Of a stretch of DNA of 64,000 nt, positions 52,426 to 59,975 are shown one piece after another (position 1 is the stretch's first letter; the number at the start of each line of letters is the position of its first letter). A program made the translations under genes and the position numbers. The DNA comes from Novosphingobium capsulatum NBRC 12533 (lineage in GTDB: Bacteria; Pseudomonadota; Alphaproteobacteria; Sphingomonadales; Sphingomonadaceae), in contig NZ_BCYV01000006.1 in assembly GCF_001598375.1 (NCBI RefSeq), forward strand, positions 124,001-188,000. The letters run 5' to 3'. The notes beneath the pieces were generated by a model. That model was not told the origin of the DNA. It made no database searches and saw only the letters and a list, made by a program, of their open reading frames with translations.

Positions 52426-52623
52426 ATGCGCAAGCTCATCCTCGCCGCCGTCGCCGGCACCGCCTTCGCCCTCGCCGGCTGCTCGGAAAAGCCGGCTGAC
52501 ACCGCCACTGAAGCTGCCAGCGAAGCTGCTGACGCTTCGGCCGACGCTTCGGCTGCTGCTGCTGACGCCAGCGCTTCGGCTTCGGAAGCCGCCGCTGACG
52601 CGAGCGCTGCCGCGAAGATGTAA
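52426..52623 (+). CDS. Small Ala/Ser/Asp-rich lipoprotein
   Basis: 65 residues. Lipobox LAGC places the lipidated Cys at residue 19; the mature 47 residues are almost only Ala, Asp, Ser and Glu in repeating ADASADAS-like units, probably helical and acidic. Length and composition recall small abundant lipoproteins of sphingomonads and, loosely, entericidin-type proteins; the function is unknown. A strong terminator follows, so it is monocistronic. Confidence 0.8.
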   Translation: MRKLILAAVAGTAFALAGCSEKPADTATEAASEAADASADASAAAADASASASEAAADASAAAKM

Positions 52624-52657
52624 TCCCCGCCCGCAAGGGCAGGTTACAGATAGAAAA

Positions 52658-52687
52658 GGGCGTGACCTTCGTGGTCGCGCCCTTTTT
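52658..52687 (+). terminator. Intrinsic terminator after the small lipoprotein gene
   Basis: GGGCGTGACC (52658-52667) pairs with GGTCGCGCCC (52673-52682) with one G-U pair, flanked by AAAA before and TTTTT (52683-52687) after. Confidence 0.9.
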
Positions 52688-52748
52688 CGCGTGTGCGGCG
52701 CGAATCGCGATAAAACGGCTTGTGCGGCGCAGCGATGTCAGTGGCGTC

Positions 52749-52837
52749 CATCACCACCCCCGCTCCCCTCGGAAGAGGAGGAGCAGAACGCCAAAAGCCC
52801 CCTCTTCTTTAGAGGAGGGGGCTTGGGGATGGTGCTG
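52749..52837. repeat. Palindromic repeat pair type A', copy 2
   Basis: The right unit AAAAGCCCCCTCTTCTTTAG (52793-52812) continuing to GAGGAGGGGGCTTGGGGATGG closely matches 45029-45066 and 56366-56408. The left unit (CTCCCCTCGGAAGAGGAGGAG) faces it, and CATCACCACCCC near 52749 complements the GGGGATGGTG right arm. Confidence 0.75.
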
Positions 52838-52851
52838 GGCCTTGCGCTAAC

Positions 52852-52930
52852 GGGCTTCGACAAGCTCAGCCCGAACGGCGCTCGTGCTGGACTGTCAACG
52901 GTCCCGTCCGCCCTGAGCCTGTCGAAGGGC
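52852..52930. repeat. Palindromic repeat type B, copy 2
   Basis: GGGCTTCGACAAGCTCAGCC (52852-52871) continuing to CGAACGG faces CCCGTCCGCCCTGAGCCTGT (52903-52922) continuing to CGAAGGGC. Same family as 40058-40126, with better preserved arms. Confidence 0.8.
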
Positions 52931-52947
52931 GCTAGCGCGACGCGGCG

Positions 52948-53937
52948 TTACCGCCGGCGCGAAACTTCGCCCGTCAGGTTCGGTCCGTCTGACGGCTGGA
53001 GGAATCCGGTATAGAGCGCGCTGGCAATGCGCGCGATCATCCCGGCCTGGGCCGTGTGGTTTTCCGGCCCGGCCACGAAGATCGCCATGGCCAGGTGGCG
53101 GCCATCGGGCATGCGCACGATGCCCACGTCATCGGTCACCCCGGCCAGCGTGCCGGTCTTGTGGGCCAGCAGCACGCCCTCGGGCAAGCCGGCGCGGATG
53201 CGGTTGCGGCCGGTGCTGGTGCGGGTCATCGTATCGAGCAGCACGGCGCGGGCCTGTGGGCCCAGCGCGCCACCGCGGTCGATCGCCGAAAGCAGCGCGA
53301 TCATCGCCCGCGGCGTGCTCGACGTGCCGGTGTCGATGGCGCGGGCCGGGTTGATTCGCCCATCGTCACGCACCAGCGTGGCCATGGTGTGATCAAGGTG
53401 CTGGCCGGAAATGCCGGTCTGCGTCAGGAAGCGGTTGACCGCGCCGATGCCACCCACCGCCGCGATCAGCCCATCGGTGGCGTGGTTGTCGCTGCGCGTG
53501 ATGGATTTTTCGATCAGGGTCTGTGCGGTATAGACCGGGCCAGGGCGAACCATCGCCACGAGATTGCGGCGTCCGGCCGCCTCGGGCACCGGCATCATCA
53601 TCGGCAGGGGCTGGTCCAGCCGGAACCGGCCCTGCTCCACCATCTGCAGGAACGTGGCGGATACGGCCACTTTGGCGGTGCTCGCCATGGGAAAGGGCAT
53701 GTCGCCATTGATCAGCACTTGCCCGCCGCCGTCCAGGTCCATCGCGGCAACGCCCACGCGGCCGCGCGCGGCAGCAGCAATGGAGGCGACGCGTTGCTGA
53801 ATGGCAAGGTCACGCGCGCTTTGTACTGCGGCCGGCGGGCGGCTTTGCACCGCAGGCGATGTGGCCGCCAGGGCCGGAAAGGCTGCCAGTGCAGCAGCCA
53901 GGATGCGCAATTTACGCTTTGATGGAAGCCCGACCAT
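52948..53937 (-). CDS. Exported class A beta-lactamase-like serine hydrolase
   Basis: 329 residues with a signal peptide (to about residue 26). The penicilloyl-serine transferase motifs are present: Ser86-x-x-Lys89 (MASTAKVAV), Ser149-Asp-Asn151 (TRSDNHA) and Lys260-Thr-Gly262 (AHKTGTLAG). The omega-loop glutamate of class A enzymes (Glu166) should fall in R190-DDGRI-N196; aligning Arg164 and Asn170 puts Asp192 there. It may be a weak beta-lactamase or a hydrolase for another substrate. It is not a DD-peptidase by layout. It follows the repeat block and is convergent with the lipoprotein gene. Confidence 0.8.
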   Translation of the reverse strand: MVGLPSKRKLRILAAALAAFPALAATSPAVQSRPPAAVQSARDLAIQQRVASIAAAARGRVGVAAMDLDGGGQVLINGDMPFPMASTAKVAVSATFLQMVEQGRFRLDQPLPMMMPVPEAAGRRNLVAMVRPGPVYTAQTLIEKSITRSDNHATDGLIAAVGGIGAVNRFLTQTGISGQHLDHTMATLVRDDGRINPARAIDTGTSSTPRAMIALLSAIDRGGALGPQARAVLLDTMTRTSTGRNRIRAGLPEGVLLAHKTGTLAGVTDDVGIVRMPDGRHLAMAIFVAGPENHTAQAGMIARIASALYTGFLQPSDGPNLTGEVSRRR

Positions 53938-54129
53938 TATGAGGGATTAACCCAACCCGCCTTATTATTTCGTTGCGCCACGATAAGCCATTGTGACTCT
54001 GGCGCAAAGGCGGGTGGTTCCCTGATTCGACGCCGCCCGGCGCATGCGCGCTGCGTTTCGTCGCAACTGTAAAACCGGTGGCCGGTTGAAAGCGCGGCGG
54101 CGGGCAAATTGCACGGCCCGCCAAGGGCA

Positions 54130-55635
54130 TCAATCGTCCATGTCGTGCATCATCTGGTCGGGCGCCAGATCGCTGAATCGGGTGATCCGCGCCTCGAAAC
54201 GCAGGCGCACCTTGCCGGTGGAGCCATGGCGCTGCTTGGCCACGATCAGCTCGGCCAAGCCGAACACGCGCTCCATCTCGGCCATCCAGGCGGCATGGGC
54301 TTCGTGGGTCTTGGCGTCATCGCTTTCGACCGGGCGCTTGGGCTCGCGCGAGGCAACGTAATAGTCTTCGCGGAACACGAACCAGACCATGTCGGCGTCC
54401 TGCTCGATCGAGCCCGATTCGCGCAGGTCCGAGAGCATCGGCCGCTTGTCGTCGCGCTGTTCCACCGCGCGCGACAGCTGCGACAGCGCGATCACCGGAA
54501 CCGCCAGTTCTTTGGCCAGAGTCTTGAGCCCGCGCGAGATTTCCGAGATTTCGTTGACGCGATTGTCAGATTTGCCCGAGCCGGACAGCAGCTGAAGATA
54601 GTCGACCACGATCAGGCCGATATCGTGCCGGCGCTTAAGCCGGCGGGCGCGGGTGCGCAGCGCACCGATCGATAGGCCGGGGGTATCGTCGATGAACAGC
54701 GGCAGCTCGGCCAGGCGCTGGCTGGCGAACGACAGCTGCTGGAAATCCTCGCGGCTGATCCGGCCCATGCGCAGCGATTCGGAACTGATGCCCGATTGTT
54801 CGGCCAGAATACGCGTGGCGAGCTGATCCGCGCTCATTTCCAGGCTGAAGAAGGCGACCGCCGCACCGACCGAATCCTTGGCCGGGATGCCGCGCGCCAT
54901 GTCATCGCGCAGCCGGTCGGCGCAGTTGAACGCGATGTTGGTGACCAGCGAGGTCTTGCCCATGCCGGGGCGGCCAGCCAGGATGATAAGGTCGGAATCG
55001 TGCAGGCCGCCGATCTTTTCGTTGACCGAGGTAAGGCCGGTGGTCGTGCCCGAGATGTGGCCGCCCGACAGCAGCGCCTTCTCGATCATTTCCAGGCTGG
55101 CGCGGGTGGCTTGGCCAAAGGTCTGCGCTTCGTTGCCGGTCTGCGCGCCTTCGGCCACGGAAAACAGCGCGGCTTCGGCCTGCTCCACCTGCTTCAACGG
55201 CTCGACCGTCTCGCTGGTGTCCATCGCGCCTTCGACCAGGTTGCGGCCCACGCTGATCAATTCGCGCAGCAGCGCCAGGTCATAGATCTGTTGCGCCAGC
55301 TCGCGCGGTGCCAGCAGGCCCTGGCCATCGGCGGTGAGGCGGGCAAGGTAGGCGGTGCCGCCCAGTTCCTTGAGTTCCTCGTCGCTTTCGAAATAGGGCT
55401 TGAGCGTGACCGGGGTGACCACGGCCTTGCGATCGATCAGCGCCAGGATGCGCTCGAACACGCGCCCGTGCACCGGGGCAAAGAAGTGATCGGGCCGCAG
55501 CGGCACGGTCATTTCTTCCATGATGCGGTTGTCGATCAGCACGGCGCCCAGAAAGGCGGCCTCTGCCTCGACATTGGCGGGAAGCGCACGGACCTCACTG
55601 GCCGGACGCGCGAGAATGGCTTCGCTGGCGGACAT
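54130..55635 (-). CDS. dnaB: Replicative DNA helicase DnaB
   Basis: 501 residues. The N-terminal domain that contacts primase (about 20-125: PANVEAEAAFLGAVLIDNRIMEEM) precedes the RecA-like motor. Walker A is AGRPGMGKTSL, Walker B is LIVVDYLQLL, and SRGLKTLAKELAVPVIALSQLSRAVEQR is the characteristic DnaB segment. No intein is present. An ATG at 55635 is taken as start; TTG at 55644 would add three residues. The 176-bp space to UPF0262 holds both divergent promoters. Confidence 0.96.
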   Translation of the reverse strand: MSASEAILARPASEVRALPANVEAEAAFLGAVLIDNRIMEEMTVPLRPDHFFAPVHGRVFERILALIDRKAVVTPVTLKPYFESDEELKELGGTAYLARLTADGQGLLAPRELAQQIYDLALLRELISVGRNLVEGAMDTSETVEPLKQVEQAEAALFSVAEGAQTGNEAQTFGQATRASLEMIEKALLSGGHISGTTTGLTSVNEKIGGLHDSDLIILAGRPGMGKTSLVTNIAFNCADRLRDDMARGIPAKDSVGAAVAFFSLEMSADQLATRILAEQSGISSESLRMGRISREDFQQLSFASQRLAELPLFIDDTPGLSIGALRTRARRLKRRHDIGLIVVDYLQLLSGSGKSDNRVNEISEISRGLKTLAKELAVPVIALSQLSRAVEQRDDKRPMLSDLRESGSIEQDADMVWFVFREDYYVASREPKRPVESDDAKTHEAHAAWMAEMERVFGLAELIVAKQRHGSTGKVRLRFEARITRFSDLAPDQMMHDMDD

Positions 55636-55810
55636 GCCTGTCAAAATGAACCAGTCTCAAGGGTGTGGCAAGGCGGCGACGTGCGCGATCCGCGCAGGCG
55701 TTTTCCACAGGCTGTGGACGGTTTGGCCCCCTCTTCCACCAAGGTAGCATGCTCTGCGCCCGGCAAGGCGCTTGCTGCGCGGCCCGCCATGTTGCAACAC
55801 TCGAGATCTT

Positions 55811-56293
55811 ATGGCGGACCCGCGCATCTCGCATATCGAGCTGGACGAAACGACGATCGTCTGGCGCAACGCCGATGTGGAGCAGGAGCGCCGCGTGGCG
55901 ATCTTCGACCTGATCGAGGAAAACACGTTCCGCCCCTTGCGCTCCTGCGCCGCCGGTCATGAAGGCCCCTATCGCCTGCGCCTCTCGGTGCTCGATGGCC
56001 GCCTCACGCTCGACATTGCCGACGAGAGCGGCAGCCTGCTGGAAAGCATCGTGCTGGGCCTGGGGCGGTTCCGCCGCCCGATCCGCGAATACTTCGCGAT
56101 CTGCGACAGCTATTACCAGGCGATCCGCCGCGCCACCGCGCAAGAGATCGAAACGATCGACATGGCCCGGCGCGGGGTCCACAACGAAGCGGCTGAAATG
56201 CTGCTCGAACGGCTCGACGGCAAGGTGGAAACCGATTTCGCCACGGCGCGCCGCCTGTTCACCCTGATCTGCGTGCTGCATATCCGGGGGTAG
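55811..56293 (+). CDS. UPF0262 family protein
   Basis: 160 residues. MADPRISHIELDETTIVWRNADVEQERRVAIFDLIEENTF, LDIADESG and IREYFAICDSYYQAIRRATAQEIETIDMARRG are diagnostic of UPF0262, an alphaproteobacterial family of unknown function. Divergent from dnaB. Confidence 0.92.
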   Translation: MADPRISHIELDETTIVWRNADVEQERRVAIFDLIEENTFRPLRSCAAGHEGPYRLRLSVLDGRLTLDIADESGSLLESIVLGLGRFRRPIREYFAICDSYYQAIRRATAQEIETIDMARRGVHNEAAEMLLERLDGKVETDFATARRLFTLICVLHIRG

Positions 56294-56303
56294 GTACGCA
56301 GGG

Positions 56304-56408
56304 GCATGGCCCCCCTCCGACGGCCTGCGGCCGCCACCTCCCCCCGCGAGCGGAGGGAGGATCAAAAGCCCCATCCTCTTTAGAGGAGGGGGTTTGGGGG
56401 TGGTGGAA
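56304..56408. repeat. Palindromic repeats: GC-rich unit plus type A' unit, copy 3
   Basis: The left half holds CCCCCCTCC and CTCCCCCCGCGAGCGGAGGGAGG hairpin sequence. The right half (56366-56408) is a type A' unit, CCCCATCCTCTTTAGAGGAG continuing GGGG, and ends in GGGGGTGGTGGAAA as at 45055-45068. It lies between UPF0262 and the GH25-like gene. Confidence 0.7.
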
Positions 56409-56502
56409 ATCTGCGCGAGTCCGGACGCCGTCAATTTTGACGTCATCCTGCCCATGCCCTATGGGCCGCGCTTTCACACCAGGGCTTGGGCGAATCTCTT
56501 TC

Positions 56503-57198
56503 ATGGCAAAGCGCAGGAATTCGGCGTTGCGGCGCGCGCTGGCGGCATTGCTGCTGGCCGTGCTGGTGGGCGCGGGCCTGCTGTGGTGGCAATCGCGTGT
56601 GTGGCGGCCTGATCGGCAGCATTTTCCGGTGCAGGGCGCCTGGGCCGATGTGCATGATGCCCCGATCGATTGGCGCCTCCTCAAGGGCGATGGCGCCGAT
56701 TTCGTCTATCTGACGGCCAGCGAAGGCCCGCAGCGGCGCGACGATGCCTTTACCGACAGCCTCGACCAGGCGCGCACCGCCGGGCTGCAGGTGGGCGCGG
56801 TGCATGTCTATGATCTGTGCGCGCCGGGCGATGCGCAGGCGGCCAATTTCGTCACCATGGTCCCGCGCGAGGATGCGCTGCTGCCCCCGGCGGTCGCGCT
56901 CGATATCAACCAGCGCAGCTGCCCCACCCCGCCAACCGAAGCCGCGCTGCAAAGCGAGTTGACGACGTTCCTCAACCAGGTGGAAATGCACGCTGGCAAG
57001 CCGGCGATCCTGATGCTCTCGCGCGGGATCGAAAGCCGCTATCACCTGGCCGCGGTGATCGATCGCAACATCTGGGTGCGCCAGGACTATATCGAGCCTG
57101 GCTATGCCGGCCGGCCTTTCGTGATGTGGACCGCCACCGATCGCTACCACGGCAAGGCCGCGCCCGGCCCGCTGCGCTGGGTGGTGGTGCAACCCTGA
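56503..57198 (+). CDS. Membrane-anchored GH25 lysozyme-like protein with altered active site
   Basis: 231 residues: positively charged N-terminus, one membrane anchor (about 12-30), then a GH25-like barrel. Family landmarks are ADVHDAPIDW (Asp49), FVYLTASEG (66-75), AGLQVGAVHVY and VALDIN. In active GH25 muramidases the last motif is D-x-E; here it is Asp134-Ile-Asn136, so the general acid seems lost. It may bind rather than cleave peptidoglycan, or use another residue. The stop overlaps the cytidine deaminase start (TGATG at 57196-57200). Confidence 0.7.
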   Translation: MAKRRNSALRRALAALLLAVLVGAGLLWWQSRVWRPDRQHFPVQGAWADVHDAPIDWRLLKGDGADFVYLTASEGPQRRDDAFTDSLDQARTAGLQVGAVHVYDLCAPGDAQAANFVTMVPREDALLPPAVALDINQRSCPTPPTEAALQSELTTFLNQVEMHAGKPAILMLSRGIESRYHLAAVIDRNIWVRQDYIEPGYAGRPFVMWTATDRYHGKAAPGPLRWVVVQP

Positions 57199-57656
57199 TG
57201 GATTTGAAGATGATGCCTGATGACGCAAACCGCACCGCGCTGATCGCCGCTGCCCGCGCTGCGCGTGAAACTGCCTATGCGCCCTATTCGCATTTCACCG
57301 TGGGCGCTGCGCTGCTGTTCGGCGATGGCAGCGTGGTGACCGGCTGCAACGTTGAAAATGCCAGCTATGGCCTGTCGCTTTGCGCCGAGACCGTGGCCAG
57401 TGCCACGGCCACCGCCGCCGGTGGGCATGCCGGGCAGCGCGGCGGGCTTGTTGCCGTGGCCGTGGCCGGCGGGCCCGAGGGCGTGGATGGCGAGCCGATC
57501 ACCCCGTGCGGCCGCTGCCGCCAAGTGCTGTATGAACAGGCTGCGCTGGGCGGCACCGACCCGCTGGTGCTCAGTGCCGGGGGCGACGGGGTCGTGGTTG
57601 AAGAACGCCTGTCATTCCTGCTACCGCGCGCGTTCGGCCCAGCCTACCTGGGCTGA
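57198..57656 (+). CDS. cdd: Cytidine deaminase
   Basis: 152 residues. [16 protein letters not shown] (zinc Cys and catalytic Glu) and PCGRCRQVL (the other two zinc cysteines) identify a homotetrameric-type cytidine deaminase that converts (deoxy)cytidine to (deoxy)uridine in pyrimidine salvage. CAET replaces the more usual CAER. ATG 57198 overlaps the preceding stop. dcd follows 34 bp downstream, so two cytosine-nucleotide deaminases are adjacent. Confidence 0.92.
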   Translation: MDLKMMPDDANRTALIAAARAARETAYAPYSHFTVGAALLFGDGSVVTGCNVENASYGLSLCAETVASATATAAGGHAGQRGGLVAVAVAGGPEGVDGEPITPCGRCRQVLYEQAALGGTDPLVLSAGGDGVVVEERLSFLLPRAFGPAYLG

Positions 57657-57690
57657 GCTTTTTTCTGGCTGCACACGCAAAGGACCGGCC

Positions 57691-58245
57691 TTGTCCATTC
57701 TTTCCGACAAGTGGATTCGCAACAAGGCGCTGACCGAGGGCATGATCGAGCCTTTCGTGGAAAATCAGCGCCGCGATGGCTGCATCAGCTATGGCCTGTC
57801 ATCCTATGGCTATGACGCGCGCGTGGCCGATGAATTCAAGATCTTCACCAATGTCGATTCGGCCGTGGTCGATCCCAAGGATTTTGCCGCCAACTCGTTC
57901 GTCGATCGCAAGACCGATGTCTGCGTGATCCCGCCCAACTCTTTCGCCCTGGCGCGCACCGTCGAATATTTCCGCGTGCCGCGCGATGTGCTGGTGATTT
58001 GCCTCGGCAAGTCCACCTATGCCCGCTGTGGCATCATCGTGAATGTCACCCCGCTCGAACCCGGCTGGGAAGGACACGTGACGCTGGAGTTTTCCAACAC
58101 CACGCCGCTGCCCGCGCGCATCTATGCCAACGAGGGGGCGTGCCAGTTCCTGTTCCTTCAGGGCAACGAGCCGTGCGAGATCAGCTATGCCGATCGCGCC
58201 GGCAAATACATGGGCCAGCGCGGGGTAACCCTGCCGCGCCTGTAA
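57691..58245 (+). CDS. dcd: dCTP deaminase
   Basis: 184 residues, the usual family length. It starts at TTG 57691 with AAAGGA six bases upstream; no ATG fits the conserved N-terminus [57 protein letters not shown] contains the nucleotide-binding site and catalytic Glu. It deaminates dCTP to dUTP for dTTP synthesis. It lacks the bifunctional dUTPase signature, so a separate dut is expected elsewhere. Confidence 0.95.
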   Translation: MSILSDKWIRNKALTEGMIEPFVENQRRDGCISYGLSSYGYDARVADEFKIFTNVDSAVVDPKDFAANSFVDRKTDVCVIPPNSFALARTVEYFRVPRDVLVICLGKSTYARCGIIVNVTPLEPGWEGHVTLEFSNTTPLPARIYANEGACQFLFLQGNEPCEISYADRAGKYMGQRGVTLPRL

Positions 58246-58267
58246 TGGCGCGGCAGTTCAATGCGCC

Positions 58268-58708
58268 TCATGCCGCGGCATAGGCTTCCGCTTCGGCGGC
58301 GATGAGAATGTCGGCCAGCATCCAATAGGCTTCGCCCCAGGCGGCCAGCACGGCATCGGTCGCCACCTCGGCGCCCAGCACATCGCGAATCGCCGGCAGC
58401 AGCGCTTCTGCCACCAGCGGATAGTGTTCCGCCTTCACGCCGGTTTCCACGTGGCGCGCCACCATGCGCTGTACCGGACCGGTGAGCGCGCCGAGTTTGT
58501 CGATATTGCGGGCATAGGCCAGGATCGCGGCCGCCAGCCGGCGTGGCTGTTCGCCGCTGTCCTGCGCCGCACGATCAAACATCGCTGCCACTTCCGCGTT
58601 TTCGAACAAGCGCTTGTACATGGCGGTGGTGATGGCGAGCCCGTGCTTTTCCAGCGCCGGGGCAGTGGCCTTGACCGTGGCGATGGCTTGGGCGGAAGCG
58701 GTTCGCAT
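58268..58708 (-). CDS. Single-domain bacterial globin (Vgb/flavohemoglobin-like)
   Basis: 146 residues. B10 Tyr31 (TTAMYKRLFE), E7 Gln54 (EQPRRLAAAI) and proximal His86 (MVARHVETGVKAEHYPLVAEALL) are readable, the set found in NO-dioxygenating flavohemoglobins and Vitreoscilla hemoglobin. The FAD/NAD reductase domain is missing, so it needs an external reductase or acts in O2/NO binding. AGGAGA precedes the ATG. Divergent from an Rrf2-type regulator with a palindrome in the shared promoter. Confidence 0.9.
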   Translation of the reverse strand: MRTASAQAIATVKATAPALEKHGLAITTAMYKRLFENAEVAAMFDRAAQDSGEQPRRLAAAILAYARNIDKLGALTGPVQRMVARHVETGVKAEHYPLVAEALLPAIRDVLGAEVATDAVLAAWGEAYWMLADILIAAEAEAYAAA

Positions 58709-58725
58709 CGACGTTCTCCTAATGT

Positions 58726-58747
58726 GGTATCCAAAATACCGGTATTT
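58726..58747. promoter_or_regulatory. Palindromic operator candidate between the globin and Rrf2 genes
   Basis: GGTAT-N5-ATACC (58726-58740) overlaps the perfect 14-base palindrome AAATACCGGTATTT (58734-58747), in the 82-bp divergent promoter region. GGTAT/ATACC dyads resemble sites used by Rrf2-family NO sensors, so autoregulation and control of the globin by the adjacent regulator is likely. It lies 18 bp from the globin start and 43 bp from the regulator start. Confidence 0.6.
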
Positions 58748-58790
58748 GTTTTACTTGATTCGTGCAAGCGCTTTGCCGCAGGCTGGGCCG

Positions 58791-59282
58791 ATGCAATTGA
58801 CCCAGCACACCGACTATGGCCTGCGCCTGCTGATCGCCATGACGCGGCACCCGGATGCGCCGCTGGCGCTGCCCGGCTTTGCGGCAGAACAGGGGCTGTC
58901 CTACCATCACGTGGCCAAGGTGGCGCAGGCGCTGGTCCATGAAGGCTTTGCCATCAGCGTGCGGGGCCGCAACGGCGGGCTGTGCCTGGCCCAGCCGCCG
59001 GCAGCGCTGCGCGTCGGCCAGGTCGTGCGCGCGCTGGAAAAGGGGTTGCGCCTGGTCGATTGCGCCAATTGCCGCATGAACGGGGATTGCGCGCTGAGCG
59101 GCGCCCTCGCCCGCGCACTGGAGGCATTCCTGGCGGTGCTGGACGAAGTGACGCTGGAACAGGCCGCGCGCCCCGGTGTGTCGGCCTTTGCCCCATGGCT
59201 GGTCAGCAGCGATTCGCGCCCGCAATCAGCCCTGCCGTTGGGGGGTGATGGTGTGCCCTGTCGAGCGGGCCAAGGAACCTAA
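58791..59282 (+). CDS. Rrf2 family iron-sulfur regulator (NsrR-like)
   Basis: 163 residues. A winged-helix N-terminus (MQLTQHTDYGLRLLIAM, then VAKVAQALVHEGFAISVRGRNGGLCLA) is followed by cysteines Cys91, Cys94 and Cys100 (DCANCRMNGDCAL), which match an Fe-S cluster site. The cluster would sense nitric oxide or redox state. The pairing with a divergent globin supports an NsrR-type role; RsrR or IscR-like functions are alternatives. Start at ATG 58791; the open frame continues upstream but without family sequence. Confidence 0.87.
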   Translation: MQLTQHTDYGLRLLIAMTRHPDAPLALPGFAAEQGLSYHHVAKVAQALVHEGFAISVRGRNGGLCLAQPPAALRVGQVVRALEKGLRLVDCANCRMNGDCALSGALARALEAFLAVLDEVTLEQAARPGVSAFAPWLVSSDSRPQSALPLGGDGVPCRAGQGT

Positions 59283-59357
59283 CCGGCCTTGCCACCATTG
59301 TTGCCCCGTAACCTCATCGGAGGACGGGGGTGGACACTGGCATGGAAAGGTACGCCC

Positions 59358-59918
59358 ATGAACACCATCGCGGCCTTGGCAGGGCGAATCCTGCTGTCGC
59401 TTCTTTTCATTATATCTGGCATGGGAAAGCTGTTTGACGTCAGCGGCACGCAAGTGGCGCTCGCCGGTGTCGGCCTGACGCCCGATCTGGCGCTGCCCGT
59501 CGGGCTGTTCGAGCTGATCGGCGGGTTGGCGCTGATGTTCGGCGTGGCCACGCGGATCTTTGCCGTGCTGCTGGCCGGCTTTACCCTGCTGACCATACTG
59601 TTCTTCCACCACAACCTGCTCGATCATACGCAGGTGGTCGAAGCGCTCAAGAACCTGGCGATTGCCGGCGGCCTGCTGGCGCTGTTCGCCCACCGCCAGG
59701 TGGCGTGGAGCTATGACGGGCTGCGGAACCGTCGTGATCGCGAGAGCGCCGCGCGTGACGCGGAAATGCGCGCGGCGCGGGCGGAAGGCCGGGCCGAGGC
59801 GCTGTCTGAAATGCCCGTGGTGGAAACGCCGGCCACGCGCGTGGAAACCATTACCGATGTCGATGGTCATCCCACCGGCACCGTGGCGGTCGCCCGCCGC
59901 AAGTGGTGGCAGGTCTGA
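59358..59918 (+). CDS. DoxX family membrane protein
   Basis: 186 residues. Four membrane segments (about 5-115) with LLSLLFIISGMGKLFD and LPVGLFELIGGLALMFGVATR match DoxX. A charged cytoplasmic tail (125-186, rich in Arg/Ala/Glu, then TITDVDGHPTGTVAVARRKWW) is an addition to the usual core. DoxX proteins are linked to redox or thiol metabolism in some bacteria; the role here is unknown. Start at ATG 59358. Confidence 0.87.
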   Translation: MNTIAALAGRILLSLLFIISGMGKLFDVSGTQVALAGVGLTPDLALPVGLFELIGGLALMFGVATRIFAVLLAGFTLLTILFFHHNLLDHTQVVEALKNLAIAGGLLALFAHRQVAWSYDGLRNRRDRESAARDAEMRAARAEGRAEALSEMPVVETPATRVETITDVDGHPTGTVAVARRKWWQV

Positions 59919-59975
59919 CCTGATCGCGCGGCATACCGGCCCGGCACGATGCCGCGGCCGGTATAGCCCCGCGGC

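Larger units (their letters stand above)
52624..52947. other. 324-bp gap: terminator and two palindromic repeats
   Basis: No gene. It holds the lipoprotein terminator (52658-52687), a type A' repeat pair (52749-52837) and a type B repeat (52852-52930), nearly end to end, between the lipoprotein gene and the convergent serine hydrolase gene. Confidence 0.7.
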
